Source: Micavibrio sp. UBA5572 (GTDB taxonomy: Bacteria > Pseudomonadota > Alphaproteobacteria > Micavibrionales > Micavibrionaceae). From it: a stretch of DNA of 64,000 nt. Below, piece after piece: positions 42,014 to 52,245 of the stretch. A program made the translations under genes and the position numbers. The stretch lies in contig DIMG01000029.1 in assembly GCA_002425415.1 (NCBI GenBank), positions 124,001 to 188,000 of the forward strand. Reading direction: 5' to 3'. Under the pieces are notes generated by a model. It was not told the origin of the DNA, did not search any database, and saw nothing but the letters and a program-made list of their open reading frames with translations. The first letter of the stretch is position 1. Each line of letters begins with the position of its first letter.

Positions 42014-42248
42014 GTTATACTTTAACTCTTCAATCTAACTCTTTAATGTTTTTTAAAGTTGTGTGCGACTTTGTCCATATTGGTTACTCTTGTCAAATAG
42101 TTCTGGTATTTTCATTCATGCACTTTACAGTAAAAGCCCCAAGAGCTAAAGAGGGAGCTATCATGTTCTTGAAAGTAGAGTTATTTTTTGTAGAATCACA
42201 GGGTTTTCCAGATAATGTTGCCCTGACAGACATTTTAAGGAGTTTTTT

Positions 42249-42902
42249 ATGAGCGATATTCTTCGTGAAGTCGACGATATTATGAAAGCCGAGCGGATGA
42301 ACCGTCTGTGGCAAGATCATGGAAAAACCATCCTGATGATGATTGGCGCAATTATCCTCGGTACTGCCCTCAACTCTGCATGGACGTCATGGAAAACCCA
42401 TCAGGCGGAAGCCCAGACCACCGCCATTATTGATGCCATGAAAAGCGATGCTCCTGTGAAAAATCTCAAAGAGCTAACCGCGACACTCAAAGGATCGGGA
42501 CGGGCTTTTGCTGCACTGGATTCCGCAACATTATCACTTGAAAAAGGCCAGTTTGCAGATGCAATAGCTTTTTATACTTTAATTAAAGATGATAAATCTG
42601 CTCCCCAAGACCTTCGGGATCTTGCCGTGGTGCAGCTTGTGGCTATCCAGATTGATCATGCCGATGATGTTACTGCAGATACATTACTTCAAGAGCTTTC
42701 CCCTGTTTTAAATAGCAAAGATTCTGTCTGGCGGTTACGCGCTTTGCTGAATTCTGCTGTTATCAAGGCTCATAAAAACAAAGATTTTAAAGGTGCTTTG
42801 GAAGATTTGGCTCTGCTATCGGTTGAGCCTGGTCTGCCGCCATCTATGAGTGCCCAAATCAGCGCCTTACAGGACGTATATCAACACCGGATGGAGAAAT
42901 AA
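42249..42902 (+). CDS. YfgM-like membrane protein with tetratricopeptide-like domain
   Basis: This 217-residue protein has a short cytosolic end, one membrane helix (about residues 27-44, ILMMIGAIILGTALNSAW) and a periplasmic helical-repeat domain (TPR_21-like). It is followed directly by bamB (three bases after the stop) and der, the same order as yfgM-bamB-der in gammaproteobacteria. In E. coli, YfgM helps periplasmic chaperones at the Sec translocon. AAGGAG lies just before the ATG. Confidence 0.85.
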   Translation: MSDILREVDDIMKAERMNRLWQDHGKTILMMIGAIILGTALNSAWTSWKTHQAEAQTTAIIDAMKSDAPVKNLKELTATLKGSGRAFAALDSATLSLEKGQFADAIAFYTLIKDDKSAPQDLRDLAVVQLVAIQIDHADDVTADTLLQELSPVLNSKDSVWRLRALLNSAVIKAHKNKDFKGALEDLALLSVEPGLPPSMSAQISALQDVYQHRMEK

Positions 42903-42905
42903 GCT

Positions 42906-44267
42906 ATGCGCTTTCACTCAAAGACTCGCTCCCGTCTTCTTGTTTCTTCGCTCGCCATTTTTTCGGCAATGAGTCTGAGTTCATGTAGCTGGTTCAAAAA
43001 TGACGATAAAAAACAACCCTTGACCGGTGACCGGATTTCTATTCTTCAACTGCAAACAGCCCTTGAACCCACGGATGTGGGGTTATCCGGAGAAGCGTTT
43101 GTTGCACCAGCGCCATGGAAAAATGAATCCTGGCCTCAAGCAGGTGGGTATCCCAACCATGTCATGCAAAATCCTTCTTTATCCTCAACATCTTCTGCTG
43201 ACCTTCACAAAGTTTGGAGCGCGGATATTGGAGATGGCGCAAATGACGAAATTCCTCTTACCGCCCAACCCGTTGTCTTTAATGGCTTGATCTTTACTCT
43301 TGATACAGATTCCCAAATCAGTGCCTTTGAAATCAAAAGCGGCAAGCGCGTTTGGCGCAAATCCATCCAACCCAAACACGAAGACGAACAAGTTATCAGC
43401 GGCGGAATCGCCGTATCGGCAAATGTATTGTATGTGACCAGCGGGTATCGCGATACTTTGGCGATCGATATTCAAAATGGTGAAACCCTCTGGACATCAC
43501 GCTTACCCTCCCCGTCGCGGGCTGCCCCGACTATTATGGGTGATAGCGTTTATGTGATGACGGTTGATAACCGTTTGGTTGCTTTGGACACTGTGTCAGG
43601 ACGCAAAAAATGGGAATATGAAGGTCTGGCCGAAAGTGCCGGTCTAATCGGTGCAGCCAGCCCTGCTGCCAACTCGGATATTGTCGTTGCACCTCTTTCT
43701 TCGGGTGAATTGACGGCCTTGCGTGTCGAAAACGGCTCTGTTGCATGGAGCGAAAATCTTTCTTCGCTGGTTCGTCGTGGTGGCTCGGCTTCCCTACCCG
43801 ATATTCCAGGGCTTCCCGTGATTGACAAAGATGTTGTGATCGGCGTCAGTTATGGCGGAAAAGTTGTTTCCATTGAACAACGCACAGGTCGCCGTGTCTG
43901 GCAACGCGAGATCGGGTGCGCCAAATCGCCTTGGGTTGTTGGAAACGCTATCTTCTTTTTGTCCGCCAATGCCGAATTGGTTGCCTTAGGGCGGGACACG
44001 GGGGCTTTGTTGTGGGTTAAACCGCTGAATACCTACTTGTCGGATTCCGAGGCTCTTCACAATTCATTGCTGTGGAACGGACCTATTTTCGCCGGTGGAC
44101 ACCTTTTCGTGACAGCACCGGAAGGTTCTGTTATAGAAGTCGATCCACAAACCGGCGATAAGTTGGGCGATTTTGACAGCGGGGATCGTGTTGCAGTTTC
44201 CCCTGTTATCGCTGATGATACTTTGTTCCTATTGCATCAAAATGGCACATTGTCGGCGTGGAAATAG
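42906..44267 (+). CDS. bamB: outer membrane assembly lipoprotein BamB
   Basis: This 453-residue lipoprotein has the lipobox LSSC (Cys about residue 27) and an eight-bladed PQQ-type propeller made of repeats such as GKRVWRKSI, GETLWTSRL, GRKKWEYEG, GSVAWSENL and GRRVWQREI. BamB helps BamA fold beta-barrel proteins in the outer membrane. It lies between the YfgM-like gene and der. It is longer than E. coli BamB (392), with an extended N-terminal stretch before the propeller. Confidence 0.92.
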   Translation: MRFHSKTRSRLLVSSLAIFSAMSLSSCSWFKNDDKKQPLTGDRISILQLQTALEPTDVGLSGEAFVAPAPWKNESWPQAGGYPNHVMQNPSLSSTSSADLHKVWSADIGDGANDEIPLTAQPVVFNGLIFTLDTDSQISAFEIKSGKRVWRKSIQPKHEDEQVISGGIAVSANVLYVTSGYRDTLAIDIQNGETLWTSRLPSPSRAAPTIMGDSVYVMTVDNRLVALDTVSGRKKWEYEGLAESAGLIGAASPAANSDIVVAPLSSGELTALRVENGSVAWSENLSSLVRRGGSASLPDIPGLPVIDKDVVIGVSYGGKVVSIEQRTGRRVWQREIGCAKSPWVVGNAIFFLSANAELVALGRDTGALLWVKPLNTYLSDSEALHNSLLWNGPIFAGGHLFVTAPEGSVIEVDPQTGDKLGDFDSGDRVAVSPVIADDTLFLLHQNGTLSAWK

Positions 44268-44297
44268 TATAAACACGTTTCAAGAAAGTTTTATTCC

Positions 44298-45752
44298 ATG
44301 TTAAGCCTTGCCATTGTCGGGCGTCCGAATGTCGGAAAATCAACCTTGTTTAACCGTTTAACGGGAAAGCAGCTTGCACTGGTAGATGATACTCCTGGTG
44401 TGACGCGCGATTGGCGCGAAGCTGATGGCAAGATTCTTGACAAAAAATTGCGTGTGATTGACACCGCCGGTTTGGAAGAAAAATTTGATGACAGTATGGA
44501 GGCCCGAATGCGCAAGCAAACCGAGTTGGCCATAGGCGATGCCGATGTGATTATTTTTGTTATTGATGGTCGGGCAGGACTGACCCCGATGGATGAACAT
44601 TTTGCATTATGGTTGCGCCGTCAAAAAAAACCGGTTCTGTTGCTGATTAACAAATGCGAACAAGATAAAATTCTCGATCAGGCGCGCATGGAAGCCTACG
44701 CGCTTGGCCTTGGAGAGCCTATTCCTTTTTCTGCGGCACACGGCATCGGTATTGACGAACTTTATATCCAACTCTTGCCCTATTTTCCGAAGGAAGATGT
44801 CGTTGTTGTTAAAGATAACGATCACCAAAAATTCTGGAGCGAAGAAGAACTTGATCGTCTGGAGGGTGACGAAGAATTTGATTTTGCCGCGTTAGAGCCT
44901 GAACCTGCTGTAGAGGATGTTTCTTCCGGTGTGTTATCCGAAAAGCCGATCCGCATTGCTTTGGTCGGACGTCCCAACGCCGGAAAATCCACTTTGATGA
45001 ATGCTTTCTTGCAAGAAGACCGCGTGATTACAGGGCCTGAAGCCGGACTGACCCGCGATTCGATCGCCGTTGACTGGATGTGGGGAGAACAGGTTTTCCG
45101 GTTGGTTGATACTGCAGGTTTACGGCGTAAATCAAAAATCTCCCATCGTCTTGAAAAAATGGCAATTGAAGATACGCTCCGCGCTATCCGCTTATCGCAA
45201 GTTGTCTTTCTTTTGATTGATGCCCAAGCCCCGTTAGAAAAACAGGATTTACAAATTGCTGATCTCGTTATTCGCGAAGGTCGTATTTTAGTGATCGGCA
45301 TTAACAAGTGGGATACTGTTCAGGATCGCACCGCAAAAATGGAAGAAATAAAAACTATTCTGGCTGACTCTTTGGCTCAGATTCCAGACATTCCTTTGGT
45401 TACATTTTCTGCTCTCCGCGAACAAAATCTTGATCTGTTGATGGATGCCGCTATCAAAAGTTACAAAACATGGAATAAGCGGGTTTCAACATCAAAAATC
45501 AATCGCTGGTTAGACAATAAAACATCTCAATATCCGCCGCCTCTGGTCGGGGGTCGTCCGAATCGTTTGCGTTATATGTCCCAGATCAATATCCGTCCGC
45601 CTACATTTGCATTATGGGCATCCAAGCCTGATGATTTACCGGCCACCTATAAACGTTATCTGGTTAATGCATTGCGCGAGGATTATGATTTGGGCGGCGT
45701 GCCTATCCGGTTGATGCTCCGCAAGAGCAAAAACCCATACGCTGATAAATAA
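44298..45752 (+). CDS. der: ribosome biogenesis GTPase Der (EngA)
   Basis: This 484-residue protein has two GTPase domains in tandem: the first with GRPNVGKSTLFNRL and DTAGLE, the second with GRPNAGKSTLMNAF, DTAGLRRKSK and NKWD, followed by the KH-like C-terminal domain. Der acts in 50S subunit assembly. It follows bamB by 30 bases. An acidic linker (about residues 180-205) separates the domains. Confidence 0.97.
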   Translation: MLSLAIVGRPNVGKSTLFNRLTGKQLALVDDTPGVTRDWREADGKILDKKLRVIDTAGLEEKFDDSMEARMRKQTELAIGDADVIIFVIDGRAGLTPMDEHFALWLRRQKKPVLLLINKCEQDKILDQARMEAYALGLGEPIPFSAAHGIGIDELYIQLLPYFPKEDVVVVKDNDHQKFWSEEELDRLEGDEEFDFAALEPEPAVEDVSSGVLSEKPIRIALVGRPNAGKSTLMNAFLQEDRVITGPEAGLTRDSIAVDWMWGEQVFRLVDTAGLRRKSKISHRLEKMAIEDTLRAIRLSQVVFLLIDAQAPLEKQDLQIADLVIREGRILVIGINKWDTVQDRTAKMEEIKTILADSLAQIPDIPLVTFSALREQNLDLLMDAAIKSYKTWNKRVSTSKINRWLDNKTSQYPPPLVGGRPNRLRYMSQINIRPPTFALWASKPDDLPATYKRYLVNALREDYDLGGVPIRLMLRKSKNPYADK

Positions 45753-45756
45753 GAAA

Positions 45757-45786
45757 AGGGCTTTGAGTTTTTCTGCGCCTTTTTTA
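45757..45786 (+). terminator. probable der terminator
   Basis: AAAAGG with GC pairs to GCGCCTTTT across a loop of about 13 bases, with one bulge, followed by T-rich sequence, just after the der stop. Confidence 0.45.
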
Positions 45787-45823
45787 TTTTATCACTACTA
45801 TATAATCATTCATATTGTATTGT

Positions 45824-45851
45824 CATCCCGTTGGCACGCGCCAACGGGATG
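45824..45851. repeat. isolated 12-base-arm palindrome
   Basis: CATCCCGTTGGC - ACGC - GCCAACGGGATG is a perfect inverted repeat without a T-tract on either side. It looks like a REP-type element or a terminator of the convergent gene at 45889. I saw no second copy. Confidence 0.5.
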
Positions 45852-45888
45852 CAGATTACATGAGCTAGTTGTTTAGTCTCGTAGTGTT

Positions 45889-46485
45889 TTAGGATGGATT
45901 AACCGTGCACGCACCTGTTAAAATTTTGGGTGCGTTGTCTTTTGAAAAAGAAACAACGCAGTCTTGTTGATTTAAACCATCAACTGAAAATCGCTGACTC
46001 ATTGCCCCTGTATTATGTTCTGGCTGACCATCAAACTCTTTAACCATAAGCACTCCAGCACCAGTAGAGGCCACACTGATCGCCACAAAGAACGCTGCAG
46101 CCAGATTTCTTCCTCTTTTTTGCAATCTTGATGCCTGATTTGTGGGAATACGATCATCATGTTTGACTGTCCAACCAGCAACATGTTCGGCGGCACTATA
46201 AAGAATAGACCTACTCACAGCACTCATTACAGTACTTGACAGAGCAACAGCCGAACCGACTACGGCGGCAGATGCATACCCAGCTGTAAAACTCGTATTC
46301 CCAGCTGTAAAACCCGCATAACAGCCAGCAACAACTGCAGATGATAAGATGGAAAAAGTGGTAAGATCCCCAAAGTCCCCAGATCTGTTGGACATAAACT
46401 CACGAACGCCTCTCGCGGTATGATGAAAACCTGATGCCGTTTGTTCCCAATTATGTTTTACAGGTGTATTTAATTCTGTGGTCAT
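45889..46485 (-). CDS. hypothetical membrane protein
   Basis: This 198-residue protein has a polar N-terminus (about 1-40), two hydrophobic Ala/Gly/Ser-rich helices (about 42-62 and 68-92) and another near 128-150, followed by a polar tail with two cysteines (QQDCVVS, TGACTV). I do not recognise a family. GAGGA precedes the ATG. It stands alone on the minus strand. Confidence 0.6.
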   Translation of the reverse strand: MTTELNTPVKHNWEQTASGFHHTARGVREFMSNRSGDFGDLTTFSILSSAVVAGCYAGFTAGNTSFTAGYASAAVVGSAVALSSTVMSAVSRSILYSAAEHVAGWTVKHDDRIPTNQASRLQKRGRNLAAAFFVAISVASTGAGVLMVKEFDGQPEHNTGAMSQRFSVDGLNQQDCVVSFSKDNAPKILTGACTVNPS

Positions 46486-46608
46486 AGGTTGTTCCTCTTA
46501 TGTCATGTTGTGATTGCTAAATTTGGGGAACATTACCCTATGTATTAAATTATGTCAAATAATAATTTTCCTTATACTGTGGCGGGAGATAACGATGTAG
46601 ATTTATGT

Positions 46609-47865
46609 CTAGTGAATCTGATCGTTAACCGGAGCAACCGTTGTGAGAAGAACGTTGAAAACTTCGGTGTTTTCCGCCCATGATTTAAAGTCTTCTTCCC
46701 GACCAATTGTCAGCAATCTAATGAAATAATAGCGTCCTTGCGTCTCGAGAATGGCTAACCAATATTCATAGTCAGCCAATTTCATTTGAGAGGCTTTGGC
46801 AGCCGAGAATTTATTACTTTTCAGAGATTCATCCACAGGGGGTATAATATGATACGTGTTCAAAGATGATGCTATAATTTTATCATTCAATTTTGGGAGC
46901 TCCACCGAATCCATTTTGTCACTGAGAAGAAGTTCTTTTTGTTTGAGTTGTTGTCCAATCAACACCACCTCCTTTTCAATGGTAGTATCCGCATATCTCG
47001 ATACAATTGTTACGTCTATCCGTCCATTTAGTTGTAACGTATCCATTGTTTGGAGGCTTCTATCAATAATACCTTTGATATTTATCACTGATGCTTCCAT
47101 CCGCTCGATCGTTGTAATACCCGGAGAGTAAAGAATCCAGCTTTGCGGATATTCAAATTTTGCAATATCAACAAAAGCATAAGATTTTAACGACACAGGG
47201 AGTTCTTTGCTAGGGTTGGTCAAATGAAAATCCTGCATCGCCTTGATCTGTTCATCTTTTTCTGCAAGATAGTTTTCCTGATGAACCATATATTCTGCCA
47301 GAATAATTTTATTGCCACTGCGCTCAACCACGGCACGCGTAACCATAGGTTCGCCATGTTCGAATAACGTGTACTGCGCTTCTAGTCTGTTTGGTGACTT
47401 GATCGTAATCCCTTCCGGAGAAAAACCCATCTGTAGCAACAATTCTATAAACCAGTTTTGCAAAGAGACGAGGGTATTTATTTCTATACTGCGTACGCGA
47501 AATTCGCTGCGACGTTGGATACGAGCCGGTGTCGAGTATCGTACCAAAAGGCGAAAGATGTCTCCGCCTTGATCGCCACCCGATTTTTCGAATTCATTGG
47601 TTACTTCCCTTGTTTCGATACTTTCCGTTTCGTACCGATTCCAACCAATTGGCAAAGTGATTTTCATAGCCAAGGACTCATCCCCGAATGGCTTTTCCTC
47701 GTGCCACTCCATCTTCTCATTGAGCTTCTCTAACGGTGTTTTCATATCATACGACAAAGGTGGAGCTTCTTCTATTGCAAGAAACGCATTTGATTTCTGT
47801 GATCCAAAACTTAAAGCCAGAAAAAAACCGGCGACAAGCAAAAGCTTTTGTCTATAACACTTCAT
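46609..47865 (-). CDS. secreted hypothetical protein, 418 aa
   Basis: This 418-residue protein starts with a signal peptide (about 1-27, LLLVAGFFLALSFG) after an AGAGGT site. The mature part alternates strands and helices, with WNRYETESI and YPQSWILYSP like two related lobes, each opening with a 'P-x-x-W' strand, perhaps a duplicated fold. I do not recognise the family. It is divergent from parE, and the gap holds the promoters of both. Confidence 0.65.
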   Translation of the reverse strand: MKCYRQKLLLVAGFFLALSFGSQKSNAFLAIEEAPPLSYDMKTPLEKLNEKMEWHEEKPFGDESLAMKITLPIGWNRYETESIETREVTNEFEKSGGDQGGDIFRLLVRYSTPARIQRRSEFRVRSIEINTLVSLQNWFIELLLQMGFSPEGITIKSPNRLEAQYTLFEHGEPMVTRAVVERSGNKIILAEYMVHQENYLAEKDEQIKAMQDFHLTNPSKELPVSLKSYAFVDIAKFEYPQSWILYSPGITTIERMEASVINIKGIIDRSLQTMDTLQLNGRIDVTIVSRYADTTIEKEVVLIGQQLKQKELLLSDKMDSVELPKLNDKIIASSLNTYHIIPPVDESLKSNKFSAAKASQMKLADYEYWLAILETQGRYYFIRLLTIGREEDFKSWAENTEVFNVLLTTVAPVNDQIH

Positions 47866-47949
47866 CGTTACCTCTAGAATTATTGTCTTCACGGCCATTC
47901 TATGTTCTGATAGCAGCCTAATCACATTATACCAGAATAGTTAAAAATT

Positions 47950-49962
47950 ATGACTGATTTGTTTTCTTCGGCAAAAAAGAAGGCCTCTTCCCCAACCTAT
48001 ACTGCTGATGATATTGAGGTTTTGGAAGGCTTGGAGCCCGTTCGTCGTCGCCCGGGCATGTATATTGGCGGGACGGATGATGCTGCTATGCACCATCTGG
48101 TTAATGAAATTTTAGATAACTCGATGGATGAGGCGGTCGCTGGTTATGCGAATCTGATTGAAATCCACCTGAACACAGACGGAAGTGTCGTTGTATCGGA
48201 TAACGGACGCGGTATTCCGGTTGACCCACACCCCAAATTTCCTAAAAAATCAGCATTGGAAGTCATTCTGACAGTCTTGCACTCGGGGGGGAAATTCTCG
48301 AACAAAGCCTATGAAACATCTGGTGGCCTTCACGGGGTCGGAATTTCGGTTGTGAATGCCCTAACCGATGACATGGTGGTTGATGTTGTACGCGATGGCG
48401 TTCATTATCGCCAAAGCTTTTCCAAAGGACACGTGGCTTCTAAGCTCGAAACTTTGGGCAAAGCTCCCAAAGGAAAACGCGGAACCAGTGTGCGGTTTCA
48501 TCCTGATCCTGAAATTTTTGGCAACCAGACATTCTCGGCGCGAGTGATTCACGATCTGGCCAGATCCAAAGCTTATTTGTACCGTGGCGTTGAAATCAGG
48601 TGGTCTTGTGATCCCGAAATTCTTTCTTCTGATACAAAAACTCCCGCCAAAGCGAGTTTCCACTTTCCTAACGGATTGATGGATTATCTGGTGACAGTGA
48701 CGGCTGATGAGGAAACTATTATTCCTGATCCATTCCATTGCAATGCTGAAATTCCAGAGAATATGGGGCGGGTTGAATGCGCTATTTCTTGGCTTGCAGA
48801 AAGCGATGGTTTTATAAAATCTTATTGTAACACCGTTCCTACTCCCCAAGGAGGAACACACGAAGCGGGTTTCCGAACAATGTTGGTACGTGGACTGAAA
48901 GGATATGGAGATCTAATCGGTAACAAGAAAGCCGGACAAATTACAGCCGATGATGTTTTGAATGGCGCGGCAATTATGCTGTCTGTGTTTATTCGTGATC
49001 CACAATTCCAAGGCCAAACAAAAGACAAGCTGTCCACAACAGAAGTCACACGCCAAGTAGACAATGCTTTGAAAGATTATTTTGACCATTGGCTGACCAG
49101 CGATCCTGCACGTAGTACAGCTTTGCTGGAGGCCTTTATCAATAAGGCCGAAGACCGTAAACGACGAAAAGACGAAAAGGAAATGTCGCGCAAAACACCA
49201 ACACGGCGTTTACGTCTACCCGGGAAGCTGGCTGATTGTTCGCGCAATTCTGCTGAAGGCACTGAACTGTTTATCGTCGAAGGTGACAGTGCTGGCGGAT
49301 CTGCTAAGCAAGGGCGCAATCGTGAAACGCAGGCTATTTTACCGTTGCGAGGAAAAATCCTCAATGTTGTCAGCGCCACACGTGATAAAATTCGTGAAAA
49401 TCAAGAGATTCAAGATCTGGTTCAGGCTTTGGGTTGTGGAGTTGGATCATCCTTTTCGCTTAAAAATCTTCGTTATGAGCGTATCATTATCATGACCGAT
49501 GCGGATGTCGATGGTGCGCATATTGCAGCCTTGCTGATGACCATGTTTTACTCTCAAATGCCGGATCTTGTGGCCAAAGGGCATTTGTATCTGGCGCAGC
49601 CGCCGTTGTATCGTTTGACATCGGGAAATATCAGTGCCTATGCAATGAATGATGCCCATAAAGACGAATTGATGAAAACAACATTCAAGGGCAAAAGCAA
49701 AGTTGATGTTTCGCGATTTAAAGGTTTGGGAGAAATGCCTGCCAAGCAGCTCAAGGAAACAACCATGTCTCCTGACAGTCGAACATTGGTGCGTGTCAAT
49801 TTGAGAAGTGTCGCCGAAACTGCAGAGATAATTTCTGGAACAACATCATCCAATAATCCAAATCTTGATGATCTGGTAAACAAGCTGATGGGGAAAAATG
49901 CAGAATCGCGTTTTGTCTTCATTCAAGAAAACGCATCCTTTGTCGAGAATATCGACATCTAG
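47950..49962 (+). CDS. parE: DNA topoisomerase IV subunit B
   Basis: This 670-residue paralog of GyrB has the ATPase motifs NEILDNSMDEAV and DNGRGIPVD, the TOPRIM segment FIVEGDSAGGSAKQGRNRETQAILP with its acid pair in DADVDGAHI, and the C-terminal FKGLGEMPAKQLKETTM. RRRPGMYIGG near the start and the length, shorter than GyrB, mark ParE. With ParC (not in the window) it decatenates chromosomes. Four genes of an envelope lipid-transport type follow. Confidence 0.95.
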   Translation: MTDLFSSAKKKASSPTYTADDIEVLEGLEPVRRRPGMYIGGTDDAAMHHLVNEILDNSMDEAVAGYANLIEIHLNTDGSVVVSDNGRGIPVDPHPKFPKKSALEVILTVLHSGGKFSNKAYETSGGLHGVGISVVNALTDDMVVDVVRDGVHYRQSFSKGHVASKLETLGKAPKGKRGTSVRFHPDPEIFGNQTFSARVIHDLARSKAYLYRGVEIRWSCDPEILSSDTKTPAKASFHFPNGLMDYLVTVTADEETIIPDPFHCNAEIPENMGRVECAISWLAESDGFIKSYCNTVPTPQGGTHEAGFRTMLVRGLKGYGDLIGNKKAGQITADDVLNGAAIMLSVFIRDPQFQGQTKDKLSTTEVTRQVDNALKDYFDHWLTSDPARSTALLEAFINKAEDRKRRKDEKEMSRKTPTRRLRLPGKLADCSRNSAEGTELFIVEGDSAGGSAKQGRNRETQAILPLRGKILNVVSATRDKIRENQEIQDLVQALGCGVGSSFSLKNLRYERIIIMTDADVDGAHIAALLMTMFYSQMPDLVAKGHLYLAQPPLYRLTSGNISAYAMNDAHKDELMKTTFKGKSKVDVSRFKGLGEMPAKQLKETTMSPDSRTLVRVNLRSVAETAEIISGTTSSNNPNLDDLVNKLMGKNAESRFVFIQENASFVENIDI

Positions 49963-49982
49963 GTATAGAAATCGAGACACAG

Positions 49983-52013
49983 ATGGCAAAACGCAAGAAC
50001 ATCCGAACATATGCTTTTGTTTTAACGGGTGGGTTATTGATTCTCAGTGGGGCGTATTTCTCATTCGGCTACGTGGCGCGTTATGCTTTGCAAAATGTTT
50101 TGCGCAGTAGCGGTTTTCCTTTGGCTTCAGTACCAAATATTATGCTTACGCCTGCGGGGCTTTATATCGACCATATATCACTTGATGGAAACGATTTCAG
50201 CACAATTGACCAGATCAACGTGACTTTTAACTGGATAGACCTGATTCGTTCCAGACGCGTTGATTCTGTTTCAGTTAAAAACATATCCCTGATCGGCGAA
50301 GTTGATGAGGCCGGACAATTCAAACTGGCAGGTTGGGACGCTACTCTTCCACAGGGCAGAAATGGTGGCTCTTCACAACAATTTTTGCCGTTGAATTCCT
50401 TACTCTTGCAAGGCATTACTTTTGATCTTGATACTCCTGATGGGAATTTCAGAGTCGAAGGAAAGTTGCATATCGAGACCAAGGATGACTACAGCCAGTC
50501 CGTCAATCTTTCCGTTTGGAGTGAACAAAAGCAGGTTTCTTTTAATCTTGACGGTCATGGTGTGTTATCGCCGGACGGTACTCGGGATTTTTCTTTTGAA
50601 TTATTGGAGGGACGATGTGAACTCCCGATCTTTCAGGCTTCGCGTTTATCGGGCTGGGTCAATTATATGCAAAAACCCGATACTGGGTCACGGATTCTTT
50701 CAGGGCAAATGTCAGCGGGCAGTATCAAGACGTTGAATGCTCTGCTCCAAAACGTTGATATTGTTTTTGATACCTCTAAACCCGAGCCACTATTTTTCAA
50801 AACCTCACCTGCCGGATATCCCGATATTTCGATTGCGGGGCGTTGGAATAAAACGCCACCCGAGCAGTTTGAATTGACGATTGATAGTCAAAAATCTACT
50901 GATCTTTATCAGGTTATTGATGAAAAACCGGACTCGAATATTTCGGAATGGATTTCTGAATTTTCACCACTGACCATTCAAATGGCTCTTCCTGTTACGA
51001 TTTTTGACCAACCGATTAAACAGGCTGCATGGGCTCTTCATGCCGGAAAAACAGACACCAAAATTTCCGGAACGGCTTCACTTGATCTTTCGTCCCATGC
51101 GGTTGATGTTGATATTTTTCCAGTTAAGATTTCGGCATCTAACCTTGGATCCTTACTGCCTTTGACCAAAAAATATCGGGCAAAGTTCACACAAGGCGTT
51201 GTGTCTTTAAAAGGAAACATCCATATCACACCAGAGGATAAAGGTTTTTCTGCTGCGGGGCCGTTGTCCATTGATCTTCAAAATATTAGCGGCGATTGGG
51301 GAGGTTTTTTGTTTCAGGATTTATCAGGGCATCTTAAGTTGGCACAACTTGTTCCATGGGCAGTTCAAGACAATGCGGACTTTACCATGACCCCCGTCAA
51401 TGATAGTGGCGACCTTGCCAAAGGCGGGTTTTCTTTATCCGGTAATGCCCATAATGGCGTCAAAATCTCTGCAGTGCAGTTTGATTTTTCTGGTGGCGTT
51501 TTATCGGCCACGCCTTTTACCATCGCACCCCAATCATCCGAAATCAAAACAGACATTGTCCTTAAAAATATTGATATTGCCCAACTGTCAAAGTTGATGA
51601 ATTCCGATACCTTGAGCGCTCAAGGTTTTGTTAGTGGCAATATTCCGGTTGTCATGAGCAATTCAAAATTGCAATTCAAAGCAGGTAAGCTGGCCAGCGA
51701 GGGCACGGGATATTTCAAATATTCCCCCGAACAATTTCCGGCCTCATTGCAAGGAGATGACCCACGCATGAAAACAGTGCGTGACGCCTTGAGCGATTTT
51801 CAATTTTCCAAACTGTCTTTCGAAATGAACGGACCAATGGATGGGCATATGACCACGCAGCTTAAAGCCAGCGGGACTAGTCCAGCATTCGGAGACCGTC
51901 CAATTGACCTGAATTTGAACCTTGAAGGAGATTTAGGGCGGGTTTTACAGAGCGTCTTGCAAGCGGGGGATTTAAGCTCTACACTCCGTTCTTATAAGGG
52001 AGATAAAAAATGA
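49983..52013 (+). CDS. ydbH: YdbH-family (AsmA-like) intermembrane phospholipid transport protein
   Basis: This 676-residue protein has one N-terminal membrane helix (about residues 9-30) and a long periplasmic part made of beta strands, as in the YdbH/TamB/YhdP bridge-like lipid carriers. An AsmA-like segment is RSRRVDSVSVKNISLIGEV (about 90-108). In E. coli, YdbH partners with YnbE to move phospholipids to the outer membrane. The next two genes are YnbE- and YdbL-like, so the identification is well supported. Its TGA overlaps the next ATG by four bases. Confidence 0.85.
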   Translation: MAKRKNIRTYAFVLTGGLLILSGAYFSFGYVARYALQNVLRSSGFPLASVPNIMLTPAGLYIDHISLDGNDFSTIDQINVTFNWIDLIRSRRVDSVSVKNISLIGEVDEAGQFKLAGWDATLPQGRNGGSSQQFLPLNSLLLQGITFDLDTPDGNFRVEGKLHIETKDDYSQSVNLSVWSEQKQVSFNLDGHGVLSPDGTRDFSFELLEGRCELPIFQASRLSGWVNYMQKPDTGSRILSGQMSAGSIKTLNALLQNVDIVFDTSKPEPLFFKTSPAGYPDISIAGRWNKTPPEQFELTIDSQKSTDLYQVIDEKPDSNISEWISEFSPLTIQMALPVTIFDQPIKQAAWALHAGKTDTKISGTASLDLSSHAVDVDIFPVKISASNLGSLLPLTKKYRAKFTQGVVSLKGNIHITPEDKGFSAAGPLSIDLQNISGDWGGFLFQDLSGHLKLAQLVPWAVQDNADFTMTPVNDSGDLAKGGFSLSGNAHNGVKISAVQFDFSGGVLSATPFTIAPQSSEIKTDIVLKNIDIAQLSKLMNSDTLSAQGFVSGNIPVVMSNSKLQFKAGKLASEGTGYFKYSPEQFPASLQGDDPRMKTVRDALSDFQFSKLSFEMNGPMDGHMTTQLKASGTSPAFGDRPIDLNLNLEGDLGRVLQSVLQAGDLSSTLRSYKGDKK

Positions 52014-52228
52014 TGACCTGTCGAACCTTGCTTTCAACTGTTCTTTGTACCGCTTTTTGCGGGGTTTTTCTGGCGGGATGTACACCGACTGTTAAAATCG
52101 AGGCTCCTGACAAGCCTATTGAAATCAATATGAATATTAAAATCGAACAAGAAGTCCGCGTGCGGGTCGAAAAAGATCTGGATGCAGGGATTCTTGAAAA
52201 TCCTGAACTCTTCGGCGTTACTCCGTAA
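52010..52228 (+). CDS. ynbE: YnbE-like outer-membrane lipoprotein
   Basis: This 72-residue lipoprotein has the lipobox LAGC and the family pattern PTVKIEAPDKPIEINMNIKI. YnbE forms a beta-stranded stack that docks the end of YdbH to the outer membrane. The ATG overlaps the ydbH stop, and AAGGGAG lies upstream, so synthesis is coupled. ATG codons at 52010 and 52013 are both possible. Confidence 0.9.
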   Translation: MMTCRTLLSTVLCTAFCGVFLAGCTPTVKIEAPDKPIEINMNIKIEQEVRVRVEKDLDAGILENPELFGVTP

Positions 52229-52245
52229 TGAAAGGAATTTTTTCT

